Positions 8,596-16,609 of a stretch of 64,000 nucleotides of DNA are shown one piece after another (the stretch's first letter is position 1; each line of letters begins with the position of its first letter). This DNA comes from Allobosea sp. Root483D1 (lineage in GTDB: Bacteria; Pseudomonadota; Alphaproteobacteria; Rhizobiales; Beijerinckiaceae), in contig NZ_LMJW01000016.1 in the NCBI RefSeq assembly GCF_001429505.1, positions 124,001-188,000 of the forward strand. The letters run 5' to 3'. The position numbers were made by a program, and so were the translations under genes. The notes beneath the pieces were generated by a model. It did no database searches and was not told the DNA's origin. It saw nothing but the letters and a program-made list of their open reading frames with translations.

Positions 8596-9837
8596 ATGAC
8601 TGCGCTGAACCAGGCTCCCGAGACCAAGGCGACCGGCGAGGCCGCCGCCATATATGACGATCTGCGCTACACGCTTGAGGCCTATCGCTCCACCAATGAC
8701 GAGCGCCTGGCCGAACTCGAGACCCGCATGGGTGGCGACGTCCTGACCGGCGAGAAACTCGCCCGCCTCGACGACGCGCTCGACGAGACCCGCCGCCGGC
8801 TCGACCGGCTGAGCCTCGACAGTCGTCGTCCGGTGCTGGGCGCCACGGAGGATCGCGATCCCGCGGTGGCCGAGCACAAGGCCGCTTTCGCGTCCTATGT
8901 CCGTCATGGCGAGGCCACCGGCCTGAAGCGGCTCGAAGCCAAGGCGCTGTCGACCGGCTCTGGCCCGGATGGCGGCTATCTCGCGCCCTCGACCGTCGAG
9001 GGCGAGATCCTGCGCCGCCTCGCCGCCGTCTCGCCGATCCGTTCGATCGCGACGGTGCGCACGATCTCGTCGGGCACCTACAAGAAGGCGTTCTCGACCA
9101 CCGGGCCGGCCTCAGGCTGGGTGACGGAGACGGCGGCTCGTCCCCAGACCGGCACGCCGACGCTGGCCGAGCTCTCCTTCCCGGCGATGGAGCTCTATGC
9201 CATGCCGGCGGCAACGCAGACGCTGCTCGATGACGCCATCGTCGACATCGACCAGTGGATCGCCGAGGAGGTCGAGAGCGCCTTCGCCGAGCAGGAGGGC
9301 GCGGCCTTCGTCACTGGCGACGGCGCCGACAAGCCCAAGGGCTTCCTGGCTTATCCGACCGTCGCCGATGCAAGCTGGAGCTGGGGCAATCTCGGCACGC
9401 TGAAGACCGGCGTTGCCGGCGCCTTCGCCGCCTCGAATCCGTCCGACATCCTGGTCGACCTCGTCTATGCGCTGAAGGCCGGCTACCGGCAGAACGCCAG
9501 CTTCGTGATGAACCGCAAGACGCAGGCCGTGGTGCGCAAGTTCAAGGACACGACCGGCCAGTACCTCTGGCAGCCGCCGGCCGCGGCGGGCGCGCAGGCG
9601 ACCCTGCTCGGCTTCCCGGTCGTCGAGGCCGAGGACATGCCCAATATCGCGACCGACTCGGTCTCGATCGCCTTCGGCGACTTCCGGCGCGGCTATCTCG
9701 TCGTCGACCGGGCGGGCGTGCGCATCCTGCGCGATCCCTATTCCGCCAAGCCGCATGTGCTGTTCTACACGACCAAGCGAGTCGGCGGTGGCGTCCAGGA
9801 CTTCGCCGCGATCAAGGGGCTGAAGTTCTCGGCCTGA
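8596..9837 (+). CDS. HK97-fold major capsid protein (GTA g5-like)
   Basis: A 413-residue major capsid protein. Residues about 15-90 are charged and helical (scaffold-like delta domain to be removed by the protease), then the HK97 fold begins around KRLEAKALSTGSGPDGGYLA. Typical core stretches are SPIRSIATVRTISSG, ELYAMPAATQTLLDDAIVDI and the C-terminal GDFRRGYLVVDRAGVRILRD. Length is close to RcGTA capsid. Ribosome site CACAGGAG precedes the ATG. The usual next genes (connector, stopper) are displaced by two inverted protease genes. Confidence 0.94.
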   Translation: MTALNQAPETKATGEAAAIYDDLRYTLEAYRSTNDERLAELETRMGGDVLTGEKLARLDDALDETRRRLDRLSLDSRRPVLGATEDRDPAVAEHKAAFASYVRHGEATGLKRLEAKALSTGSGPDGGYLAPSTVEGEILRRLAAVSPIRSIATVRTISSGTYKKAFSTTGPASGWVTETAARPQTGTPTLAELSFPAMELYAMPAATQTLLDDAIVDIDQWIAEEVESAFAEQEGAAFVTGDGADKPKGFLAYPTVADASWSWGNLGTLKTGVAGAFAASNPSDILVDLVYALKAGYRQNASFVMNRKTQAVVRKFKDTTGQYLWQPPAAAGAQATLLGFPVVEAEDMPNIATDSVSIAFGDFRRGYLVVDRAGVRILRDPYSAKPHVLFYTTKRVGGGVQDFAAIKGLKFSA

Positions 9838-9855
9838 GCCTTCGCTTCGGCTGCG

Positions 9856-10731
9856 TCAGCGCCCGAACCACCAGCTGTAGCTTGCGTTCGGACGGGCATT
9901 TTCGCCCGCCTGGCGCGGCTCGTCGCCGTAGTTGAGCAGACGCTCGCTCGCCTCGGCGATCCAGGCGCGGTGGTCGCTGATCGGGGTGATCGCGGTGAAG
10001 CCGCCGCAGATCAGCTTGACGCGCGAGCTCAAGGGGCCGCTCGACCAGGAGACGATGCCGACGAGATCGCGCGATCCGACCGGGCCGCGCAGCACCGGTC
10101 CGCCGGAATCGCCACGGCAGGCGCCGGCGCCGAGAACCTCGCCGCGGTTCTCGGTATCGACCGCCACCTTGACCGTGTTGGCGGTGGTGTAGTTGCCGGC
10201 GTTGACCAACGTCACCTCGCGCAGTGTGCGCGCGGTCTTCTTGTTGTTCTCGGAGGCGAGGCCGAAGCCGGCCATGGTGACGGTCTCGCCCTGCCACAGC
10301 CCGCTGCCGAGCGTCAGCGGCTGGATATCGGCAGGAAGCGGCGAGGCGAGGCGCAGCAGCGCCAGATCGGCGCCCGGCTGGGTGCGCGGCGTCGTGCCGG
10401 GCACGAAAGTCGGGTGCGGCAGCACGGCGGCGACGGCGTGCGTGCGGTTGCGGAAGCGCTTGTCGAGGCTGATCACGCGCACCGCACCGCCGGTCATCAG
10501 GCAATGCGCCGCCGTGAGCACGAGCTCGGAGGAGATCGCAGCGCCGGAGCAGAGCTCGCCGCGACTGGTCTCGACCCGCAAGGTCGAGGCGCGTACGCCA
10601 TCGACCGCGCGCGACTGCACGCCGCCGATCACGGCCTGTGCCGGCGCAGTCATCTGCAGGCCGGCGCAAAATGCTATCGCGACGGTCGCGGCGCGCTTCG
10701 AAGAGGTCATGGTCGAGATCATCGCTGCCAT
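9856..10731 (-). CDS. Secreted trypsin-like (S1/chymotrypsin) serine protease, GTA-embedded copy 1
   Basis: A 291-residue S1 family peptidase on the strand opposite to the GTA genes. An N-terminal hydrophobic segment (RAATVAIAFCAGLQMTAPAQA) looks like a Sec signal with an AQA cleavage site, followed directly by the VIGGVQS mature N-terminus typical of trypsin zymogens. The catalytic triad is visible: His in LVLTAAHC, Asp in GADLALLRL and Ser in CRGDSGGPVL. Cysteines flanking these sites could form the usual disulphides. The start could be any of the first three Met codons. The stop faces the capsid stop with an 18-bp gap. Substrate unknown; not part of the standard GTA set. Confidence 0.85.
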   Translation of the reverse strand: MAAMISTMTSSKRAATVAIAFCAGLQMTAPAQAVIGGVQSRAVDGVRASTLRVETSRGELCSGAAISSELVLTAAHCLMTGGAVRVISLDKRFRNRTHAVAAVLPHPTFVPGTTPRTQPGADLALLRLASPLPADIQPLTLGSGLWQGETVTMAGFGLASENNKKTARTLREVTLVNAGNYTTANTVKVAVDTENRGEVLGAGACRGDSGGPVLRGPVGSRDLVGIVSWSSGPLSSRVKLICGGFTAITPISDHRAWIAEASERLLNYGDEPRQAGENARPNASYSWWFGR

Positions 10732-10788
10732 TGCGTCAGTGTATGGTTTGCTGCGGCGCAGTCCAGTGCTGTTCGCAGCTGCAGGCCT

Positions 10789-11562
10789 TCAGGGCGCGCC
10801 GGTCCAGTCGGCGCTCTCGCCCCAGCCAGACAAGGTGCGATCGATCCAGCCGCGCTGGGGTGCGACGAGCACGCCCTGGCTGAGCAGGCCGCATTGCTTG
10901 CCGGACGGGCCGGTCGACCAGCTGGAGACGGCGACGACGCCGTCCGAGCCTACGACGATAGGCCCGCCGGAATCGCCCTGGCAGGCGCCGGCGCCTGGTC
11001 GCTTGCCGCCGGTCGCCGGATCGGCCGCCCAGAGTAGGACCTTGCCGGGTCCGTAAGGCTCGACCGTGGCAAGCGAGGCCGAACGATAGGTGCCGGTCGT
11101 CTTCGCCTCGCCCTCGCGCGCGACGCCGTAGCCTGAGAGCGTGACCGGTGATCCGGCTCGCGGCAGGCCGCCATCTACCAGCGTCGCGGTCGAGAACTGC
11201 GCCGGCAGCGGCGCTGCGAGCCGGACCAGCGCGAGGTCGATCGAGCGCTGCCGATTGGTGACGGACTTGGCGTTGAATTCGGGGTGCAGCGCGATCGCCG
11301 CCGGCTCGACCAGGACCGGCTCGCCTCTCTCGCGCCAGTGGATGCGCAGGTCGACGCGGGAATCGGCGCAGTGAGCGGCCGTCAGGATGACGCGGCGCGA
11401 CAGCACGATACCGGTGCAGACGCCGCCGCGCGCGTTGAGGACCATCACGGTCGCGCCGGCGACGGGGCCGCCCTCACGCCCGCCGACCACGGCCGAGGCG
11501 GGCCAGGGCGCGGCAAATGCCGCCGCCAGGGCCGTCAGTGCAATCGCCGTTCTGCCACGCAT
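10789..11562 (-). CDS. Secreted trypsin-like (S1) serine protease, GTA-embedded copy 2
   Basis: A 257-residue S1 peptidase, tandem to copy 1 (57 bp apart, same strand). MRGRTAIALTALAAAFAAP is a clear signal peptide ending near PASA, followed by VVGGREGG. Triad: His in VILTAAHCAD, Asp in SIDLALVRL, Ser in CQGDSGGPIV. I chose the ATG at 11562, which puts the Arg-rich n-region at the start; a frame extending to 11613 is open but gives a poor signal. It is clearly homologous to copy 1, suggesting an old tandem duplication. It is probably expressed from a promoter in the 74-bp gap before the divergent g6-like gene. Confidence 0.87.
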   Translation of the reverse strand: MRGRTAIALTALAAAFAAPWPASAVVGGREGGPVAGATVMVLNARGGVCTGIVLSRRVILTAAHCADSRVDLRIHWRERGEPVLVEPAAIALHPEFNAKSVTNRQRSIDLALVRLAAPLPAQFSTATLVDGGLPRAGSPVTLSGYGVAREGEAKTTGTYRSASLATVEPYGPGKVLLWAADPATGGKRPGAGACQGDSGGPIVVGSDGVVAVSSWSTGPSGKQCGLLSQGVLVAPQRGWIDRTLSGWGESADWTGAP

Positions 11563-11636
11563 CGAACCGCCTCCGCTGTCGGGCCGAGCTCGATAGCGCA
11601 TTGGTGGCGCCATTCAAACCCGAAAGAGGAGAGAGC

Positions 11637-12206
11637 ATGACGCCGCTCGCCCTGACGCCGCCGGCCATCGAGCCGGTCTCGCTGGTGGAAGCCAAGGATT
11701 TCCTGCGGATCGTCACCGACGACGAGGACGAATTGCTGGGCACCTTGATCACGGCGGCCAGGCTGATGATCGAGGCTGGCGCCGGCCGCCTGCTGATCCA
11801 GCAGGGCTGGCGAATCGTTCTCGACGCCTGGCCGCAAGGTGGCGAGATTCGCTTGCCGCTCTCGCCGGTGCGCAGTCTCACGGCCGCGCGTGTCCATCCC
11901 GCCTCCGGGGCTGCCGAACCGGTCGTGTCGTCGGCACTGGCGCTGGTGGCAGGCTCCGATCCGCCGCTGATCGCGATCGCAGGTCCGGTCCCGGCGCCCG
12001 GCCGCGCCCGCGCCGCGATCGAGATCGATCTCGTCGCCGGCTTCGGCGCGACGCGCGAAATAGTGCCCGCGCCGCTGCGGCAGGCCGTGCTCAGGCTGGC
12101 CTGCCGCTGGTTCGAGCATCGCGGCGACGTGGTCAGCCGCGATGCGGCGCGGCTGCCCGCCGAGATCGCCGCGCTCGTCGCCCCGTTTCGCCGCGTGAGG
12201 CTGTGA
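11637..12206 (+). CDS. Head-tail connector/adaptor (GTA g6-like)
   Basis: A 189-residue protein beginning MTPLALTPPAIEPVSLVEAK, the signature of phage gp6-like head-tail connectors (…LAEAKxHLR…DDEDxLI…LI.AAR). The following segment DDEDELLGTLITAARLMIEAG forms the helical core. It binds under the portal ring in the neck. The ATG follows an AAAGAGGAGAG ribosome site; upstream open codons to 11517 overlap the divergent protease gene and were rejected. The stop overlaps the next start. Confidence 0.87.
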   Translation: MTPLALTPPAIEPVSLVEAKDFLRIVTDDEDELLGTLITAARLMIEAGAGRLLIQQGWRIVLDAWPQGGEIRLPLSPVRSLTAARVHPASGAAEPVVSSALALVAGSDPPLIAIAGPVPAPGRARAAIEIDLVAGFGATREIVPAPLRQAVLRLACRWFEHRGDVVSRDAARLPAEIAALVAPFRRVRL

Positions 12207-12550
12207 TGATCAGGGAGACCACCAAGGGCCGCCCGGTCGGCGCGCTGCGCCGCCGCCTGCTGCTGGAGGCGTCCGTCGAGACACCGGACGGGGCCGGCGG
12301 CCAGTTGCGCGGCTTCGAGACCGTTGCTGCCGTCTGGGCCCAGGTCGAATGGCTCTCGGGCAATGAGCGCTGGCGCGGTGAGCGGCCCGAGCAGGCGGCG
12401 AGCCACCGCATCACCTTGCGCTGGCGTGCCGGCGTCGATTCCGGCCAGCGCCTGCGTGACGGCGAGCAGGTCTTCGACATCCGCGCGGTCGGCGATCTCG
12501 ATGGCGGCCGCCGGCGCCTCGTCTGCCTGGTCGAGGAGGTGAGCCGATGA
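12206..12550 (+). CDS. Head-tail adaptor/stopper (phage head closure, GTA g7-like)
   Basis: A 114-residue SPP1 gp16/head-closure family protein. It contains GALRRRLLLEAS, then VETPDGAGGQLRGFETVAAVWAQVEW-type sequence leading to LSGNERWRGERPEQAASHRI and the closing RLVCLVEEV, the order seen in the family. The ATG at 12206 shares its A with the previous TGA; a GTG three bases earlier is equally possible. It closes the DNA channel in the neck. Confidence 0.88.
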   Translation: MIRETTKGRPVGALRRRLLLEASVETPDGAGGQLRGFETVAAVWAQVEWLSGNERWRGERPEQAASHRITLRWRAGVDSGQRLRDGEQVFDIRAVGDLDGGRRRLVCLVEEVSR

Positions 12551-12957
12551 GCGACGCCATCCTGCCGCTGCGGCGGGCCATCCATGCGCATCTTGCCGCC
12601 GATGCCGGGTTGACGGCGCTGATCGGAGCCGGGCGCCTGCATGACGAGCCGCCGCGCGCCCTGGCCGGGCTCTACGTCGTCCATGGCGAGGTCACGGCCG
12701 AGGATTGGTCGACCGGCAGCGATCGCGGCTGCGAGCAGAAGCTCTCCCTCGTCGTCTGGGCGGGGGACAGCGCCTCCTCGCGAAAGGCGCTCGAGGCGGC
12801 TGCGCACATCGTCGCGAGCCTCGAAGGCGCCGCGCTTGCACCGGAGGGCCACCGGCTGGTCAACCTCGGTTGGCTGTCTTCGAAGCTGGCCCGCGATCCC
12901 AAGACCCATCTGCCGACCGTGACGCTGACCTTCCGGGCCGTCACCGAGGCGCTCTGA
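12547..12957 (+). CDS. DUF3168 tail terminator/tail completion protein (GTA g8-like)
   Basis: A 136-residue DUF3168 protein. ILPLRRAIHAHLAADAGLTAL followed by LIGAGRLHDEPPRALAGLYVV is characteristic, as is the C-terminal TVTLTFRAVTEAL. In RcGTA the corresponding protein caps the tail tube and joins it to the neck. The start overlaps the upstream stop by 4 bp (ATGA). Confidence 0.88.
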   Translation: MSDAILPLRRAIHAHLAADAGLTALIGAGRLHDEPPRALAGLYVVHGEVTAEDWSTGSDRGCEQKLSLVVWAGDSASSRKALEAAAHIVASLEGAALAPEGHRLVNLGWLSSKLARDPKTHLPTVTLTFRAVTEAL

Positions 12958-12977
12958 CAGCACGAAAGGACCCGCCC

Positions 12978-13388
12978 ATGCCTGCCCAGAAAGGCAAGGA
13001 CCTGCTGCTCAAGGTCGCCGATGCCGGCGGCAGCTTCGTCTCCGTGGCGGGCCTGCGCGCCCGCCAGATCGCCTTCAACGCCGAGACGGTCGACGTCACC
13101 CATGCCGAGTCGGCCGGGCGCTGGCGCGAACTGCTGGCCGGCGCCGGCATGCGCCGCGCCAGCATCAGCGGCGCCGGCATCTTCAAGGACGAGGCCTCGG
13201 ACGCGCTGGTCCGTCAGATCTTCTTCGACGGCGTGATCCGCGACTGGCAGGTGATCGTGCCCGATTTCGGCACGATCACCGGGCCGTTCCAGCTCTCGAC
13301 ACTCGAATACCGTGGCGATCATGCCGCCGAGGTTACTTTCGAGCTGTCGCTGGAATCGGCCGGCCAGCTCAGCTTCACCCTGGCTTGA
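12978..13388 (+). CDS. Major tail tube protein, TP901-1 family (GTA g9-like)
   Basis: A 136-residue tail tube protein: MPAQKGKDLLLKVADAG, SVAGLRARQIAFNAETVDVT and the C-terminal EYRGDHAAEVTFELSLESAG match the TP901-1/RcGTA g9 group. Hexameric rings of it form the tail tube. The start at 12978 has AAAGGA 10 bp upstream; an earlier in-frame start lies inside the preceding gene. Confidence 0.9.
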   Translation: MPAQKGKDLLLKVADAGGSFVSVAGLRARQIAFNAETVDVTHAESAGRWRELLAGAGMRRASISGAGIFKDEASDALVRQIFFDGVIRDWQVIVPDFGTITGPFQLSTLEYRGDHAAEVTFELSLESAGQLSFTLA

Positions 13389-13399
13389 GGAGCGCCCTC

Positions 13400-13753
13400 A
13401 TGGTCAATCGCTACAGGGGCGAGGTCGCCCTGATGGTTGAGGGGCGGGCGCTGCCGATGCGGCTCACCCTCGGCGCGCTCGCCGAGCTCGAGGACGCCTT
13501 TTCGGTCGAGAACCTGCCGGCGCTGGGCGAGCGCTTCATCGCCGGGCGGCTCTCGGCCCGCGACATCGCCAGGATCCTGTCGGCTGGCTTACGCGGTGCC
13601 GGCGGCACGCTGGCCACCGACGAGGTCGCGGCACTCTCCTTCGATGGCGGGCTCAACGGCGCCATCGCCGCCGCGATCGCCCTGCTCGACGCCACCTTCG
13701 CTCCGGCGGGGCAGGGGGGTGAAGACCGCCCTCCGACGCCGCCGGCAGCTTAG
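13400..13753 (+). CDS. GTA gp10 family tail chaperone component (g10-like)
   Basis: A 117-residue GTA_gp10 protein: VNRYRGEVALMVEGRALPMRL, LTLGALAELEDAFSVENLPAL and FIAGRLSARDIARILSAGLRG are the family hallmarks. It is probably the first component of the tail assembly chaperone, which coats the tape measure before tube assembly. The ATG has GAGGAGC upstream. The 3' end carries a run of six G (13714-13719) followed by T, and the next domain is encoded in the -1 frame without a suitable start codon. Confidence 0.88.
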   Translation: MVNRYRGEVALMVEGRALPMRLTLGALAELEDAFSVENLPALGERFIAGRLSARDIARILSAGLRGAGGTLATDEVAALSFDGGLNGAIAAAIALLDATFAPAGQGGEDRPPTPPAA

Positions 13754-13791
13754 GCGCGCCGGCGGCGGTTCCTTTCCCCTGGCGCGAGGTG

Positions 13792-13965
13792 ATGGCCTTC
13801 GGGCTCGGACGCCTGCGCTGGACGCCGGACGCCTTCTGGGCGGCGAGCCCACACGAAATCCTCGTGGCGATCGAGGCCCATCGGCCGCCTCAGGCGGTCG
13901 AAGCGCCGTCGCGTACGACGCTGGATGCGCTGATGCGGGCTCATCCGGACCCCTGCTTCCCGTGA
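13792..13965 (+). CDS. rcc01693-type tail assembly chaperone (g10.1-like)
   Basis: A 57-residue product beginning MAFGLGRLRWTPDAFWAASP with C-terminal TLDALMRAHPDP, matching the small rcc01693-like proteins between g10 and g11. The frame is open upstream to 13723 and there encodes PFPWREV, which looks like the usual conserved N-terminal part of this domain, but that stretch has no ATG, GTG or TTG; the first possible starts are GTG 13789 and ATG 13792. Either the first conserved residues are dispensable or the segment is reached by recoding from g10. The stop overlaps the next ATG. Confidence 0.65.
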   Translation: MAFGLGRLRWTPDAFWAASPHEILVAIEAHRPPQAVEAPSRTTLDALMRAHPDPCFP

Positions 13966-14591
13966 TGACGATTGGAAAGGCTGTGCCGATGGCTGACGAA
14001 GACGATTCCTCCTCCACCGGCACCTCCTTCGATGCCGGCGGCATGCGTTCGCTGAACACGCTGACCCAGAGCCTGGCCAAGTCGGCGCAGGCCTTCGGCA
14101 AGTCGATCACCACGGCCTTCGCCAGCGGCATTGTCGAGGGCAAGCGCTTCGAGGACGTGCTGCGCGGCATCGGCACCTCGCTGAGCCAGAGCCTGCTGAA
14201 ATCGGCGCTGAAGCCGTTGCAGGGCGCGATCTCGAGCTGGCTCGGTTCCGGCGTGAACAGCCTGGCCGGTCTCTTCACCGGCGGCACGGGCGGTGGCGGC
14301 GGCCTGCCCGTGTCGCCCTTCGCCGATGGCGGCGTTGTCGCTGCGCCGTCCTATTTCGCCATGGGCCGTGGGCTCGGGCTGATGGGCGAACGCGGCACGG
14401 AGGCGATCATGCCGCTCTCGCGTGGCCCCGATGGCAAGCTCGGCGTGCGGGCCGGCGGTGGCGGCGAGCGGCGTCCGGTCAGCGTGACCGTCCAGGTCTC
14501 GACGCCCGATGCCGACAGCTTCCGCCGCTCCGAGGCGCAGGTCTCGGCGGCGATCGCGCGAGCTGTGGCGCGCGGCAACCGCGCGCTTTGA
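13965..14591 (+). CDS. Short phage tail tape measure protein (GTA g11-like)
   Basis: A 208-residue tape measure of the short RcGTA type. The central part is helical (NTLTQSLAKSAQAFGKSITT, then FEDVLRGIGTSLSQSLLKSA), followed by a Gly-rich hinge, then FADGGVVAAPSYFAMGRGLG and the EAIMPLSRGPDGKLGV motif found in GTA g11. The ATG at 13965 overlaps the upstream stop (TGATG); an ATG at 13989 is an alternative. The short length predicts a short siphovirus-like tail. Confidence 0.9.
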   Translation: MTIGKAVPMADEDDSSSTGTSFDAGGMRSLNTLTQSLAKSAQAFGKSITTAFASGIVEGKRFEDVLRGIGTSLSQSLLKSALKPLQGAISSWLGSGVNSLAGLFTGGTGGGGGLPVSPFADGGVVAAPSYFAMGRGLGLMGERGTEAIMPLSRGPDGKLGVRAGGGGERRPVSVTVQVSTPDADSFRRSEAQVSAAIARAVARGNRAL

Positions 14592-14624
14592 GACCCGCAG
14601 CATGACAGGACAGGGAGGGGCGGC

Positions 14625-15266
14625 ATGAGCGGCTTCCACGAGGTGCGCTTCCCGACCGGGATCGCCCGCGGCGCCAGTGGCGGGCCAGAGCGGCTCACGC
14701 AGGTGGTGACGCTGGCCTCGGGCCGCGAGGTCCGCAACAGCCGCTGGGCGCATTCGCGGCGCCGCTACGATGCCGGCTTCGGCATCCGCACCCTCGATGC
14801 GCTCGCCGAGGTCGTCGCCTTCTTCGAGGAGCGGCGCGGCCGGCTCTACGGTTTCCGCTGGCGCGACCGGCTCGACTGGAAGAGCTGCACCCCGTCCGGG
14901 GCGCCCGCGGCGAGCGATCAGCAGATCGGCGTCGGCGACGGCGCGACGCGGGTCTTCCAGCTCTGCAAGCTCTATGGCGGCCTGCACGCGCCCTATGTCC
15001 GCCGCATCACCAAGCCAGTCGCTGGTTCGGTGCTGATCGCGGTCGACGGCGTCGTGAAGGCCCAGCCGGCGGCCGTCTCCTGCGATCACGCCAGCGGACT
15101 GCTCACTTTCGCCGTCGGCCAGGCTCCGCCTGCCGGCGCCGTCGTCAGTGCCGGTTTCGCCTTCGACGTCCCGGTGCGCTTCGACACCGATGCGATCGAG
15201 GTCGACCTGTCGGCCTTCGAGGCCGGCGACATCCCCAAGATCCCGATTGTCGAGATCGCCGACTAA
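14625..15266 (+). CDS. DUF2460 distal tail protein (TIGR02217, GTA g12-like)
   Basis: A 213-residue DUF2460 protein. MSGFHEVRFPTGIARGASGG and SRRRYDAGFGIRTLDALAEV are diagnostic, with LYGFRWRDRLDWKS and the C-terminal FDVPVRFDTDAIEVDLSAFE. In RcGTA the protein forms the distal tail ring joining the tube to the baseplate hub. A strong GGGAGGGG ribosome site precedes the ATG. Confidence 0.92.
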   Translation: MSGFHEVRFPTGIARGASGGPERLTQVVTLASGREVRNSRWAHSRRRYDAGFGIRTLDALAEVVAFFEERRGRLYGFRWRDRLDWKSCTPSGAPAASDQQIGVGDGATRVFQLCKLYGGLHAPYVRRITKPVAGSVLIAVDGVVKAQPAAVSCDHASGLLTFAVGQAPPAGAVVSAGFAFDVPVRFDTDAIEVDLSAFEAGDIPKIPIVEIAD

Positions 15267-15275
15267 AGGCTCACC

Positions 15276-16166
15276 ATGCGGACTTTATCCCCGGGGCTCG
15301 CCGCGCATGTTGCCGGCGAGGCGACCACGCTTTGCCGGTGCTGGAGCCTGACCCGTCGCGACGGCGCAGTGCTCGGCTTCACCGATCATGACCGCGACCT
15401 GTCCTTCGGCGGCATCCTGTTCCGCGCCAATGCCGGTCTGGAAGCGGCCGAGGCCAGCTCCGAGCTCGGCTTCGCGACCAGTGGCGGCGAGGTGCTCGGC
15501 GCCCTGGCGGCGAACGGGCTGAGCGAGATGGACCTGTCGCGCGGCCTCTACGACGATGCCCGTGTCGCGCTCTGGCTGGTCAACTGGACCGATTCCAGCC
15601 AGCGCACCTTGCTGGAGACAGGTTTCGTCGGCGAGGTGAAGCGCAGCGACAGCAGTTTCACCGCCGAGGTCCGGGGGCTCGGCAAGGCTTTCGATGACGA
15701 GCGCGGCCGGCTCTATATGGCGACCTGCTCGGCCGATCTCGGCGATGCCCGCTGCGGCGTCACCCCGAGCTCGTCCACGGCGACAGTCGCCGCGACCGAC
15801 GGACGGCTGGCGATCGTCGCGCCGGGGCTCGCCAGTTACGGCGACGGCTATCTCACCGGCGGGCGGCTGGTCTTCACCACAGGTGGAAACATCGGATTCG
15901 CCACCGAGATCCGCAATCATAGCGTGGATGGCGGCACGGTGGCGCTACAGCTCTGGCAGGCGGCGCCGCAGCCGATCGCGCTCGGCGACGGGTTCACCGC
16001 GCAGGCGGGCTGCGACAAGCGCTTCGCCACCTGCCTGGGCAAGTTGGGCAACGGCGTCAACTTCCGCGGCTTCCCGCATCTGCCCGGGAACGACTTCATC
16101 ATCGGTGGCGTCGGCGCGGGCAATCCTGGCGCCGGTCCGTTCGACGGCGGGAGCCTGTTCCGATGA
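15276..16166 (+). CDS. DUF2163 baseplate hub protein (TIGR02218, GTA g13-like)
   Basis: A 296-residue DUF2163/BR0599-type protein: LSPGLAAHVAGEATTLCRCW, GFTDHDRDLSFGGILFRAN, then VGEVKRSDSSFTAEVRGLGK, YMATCSADLGDARCGV and CDKRFATCLGKLGNGVNFRG, the cysteine-containing segments conserved in the family (in RcGTA gp13 linked to iron-sulfur binding). It ends with FPHLPGNDF. It is part of the tail hub. The stop overlaps the next ATG by 4 bp. Confidence 0.92.
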   Translation: MRTLSPGLAAHVAGEATTLCRCWSLTRRDGAVLGFTDHDRDLSFGGILFRANAGLEAAEASSELGFATSGGEVLGALAANGLSEMDLSRGLYDDARVALWLVNWTDSSQRTLLETGFVGEVKRSDSSFTAEVRGLGKAFDDERGRLYMATCSADLGDARCGVTPSSSTATVAATDGRLAIVAPGLASYGDGYLTGGRLVFTTGGNIGFATEIRNHSVDGGTVALQLWQAAPQPIALGDGFTAQAGCDKRFATCLGKLGNGVNFRGFPHLPGNDFIIGGVGAGNPGAGPFDGGSLFR

Positions 16167-16609
16167 CGGACGCCAGGACGCCTCGGGGGCGCGTCGTTGC
16201 GGCAGCGCGCGGCTGGCTCGGCACGCCCTATCATCACCAAGCTTCGCTGCGCGGGGTCGGCTGCGACTGTCTCGGACTGGTGCGCGGCGTCTGGCGCGAC
16301 CTCTATGGCAAGGAGCCCGAGCAGATGCCGGCCTATTCGCCTTACTGGGCTCAGCAGGGCTCGGGCGAGACGCTGGCACTGGCGGCGGAGCGCCATCTTC
16401 GACCGCTCGATCCCCGGGACGCACGCCCCGGCGACGTGCTGCTCTTTCGCTGGCGCGGGCATCTGCCGGCGGCGCATTGCGCTGTTCTCGTCGAGCCGGA
16501 CCGCATCCTGCACGCCCATGACGGCGCGGCGGTCAGCGAGGTCGCCTTCACCGGCTGGTGGCGGCGCCATCTCAGCCATGCATTCGCTTTTCCGGAGATC
16601 GACCTCTGA
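16163..16609 (+). CDS. NlpC/P60 peptidoglycan peptidase (TIGR02219, GTA g14-like)
   Basis: A 148-residue NlpC/P60 cysteine peptidase. ARGWLGTPYHHQASLRGVGCDCLGLVRG gives the catalytic Cys near residue 35, and the catalytic His lies in AAHCAVLVE near 110. In RcGTA gp14 is a tail-associated cell-wall peptidase helping DNA entry. The start overlaps g13; the TGA shares a base with the ATG of the next gene. Confidence 0.92.
   Translation: MTDARTPRGRVVAAARGWLGTPYHHQASLRGVGCDCLGLVRGVWRDLYGKEPEQMPAYSPYWAQQGSGETLALAAERHLRPLDPRDARPGDVLLFRWRGHLPAAHCAVLVEPDRILHAHDGAAVSEVAFTGWWRRHLSHAFAFPEIDL

Noticed and set aside
13714..13720. GGGGGGT as a simple -1 frameshift site for g10
   Set aside because: It fits the X XXY YYZ pattern in the g10 frame, but after a -1 slip the next codon is TGA at 13720, so it cannot by itself make the g10-g10.1 fusion.
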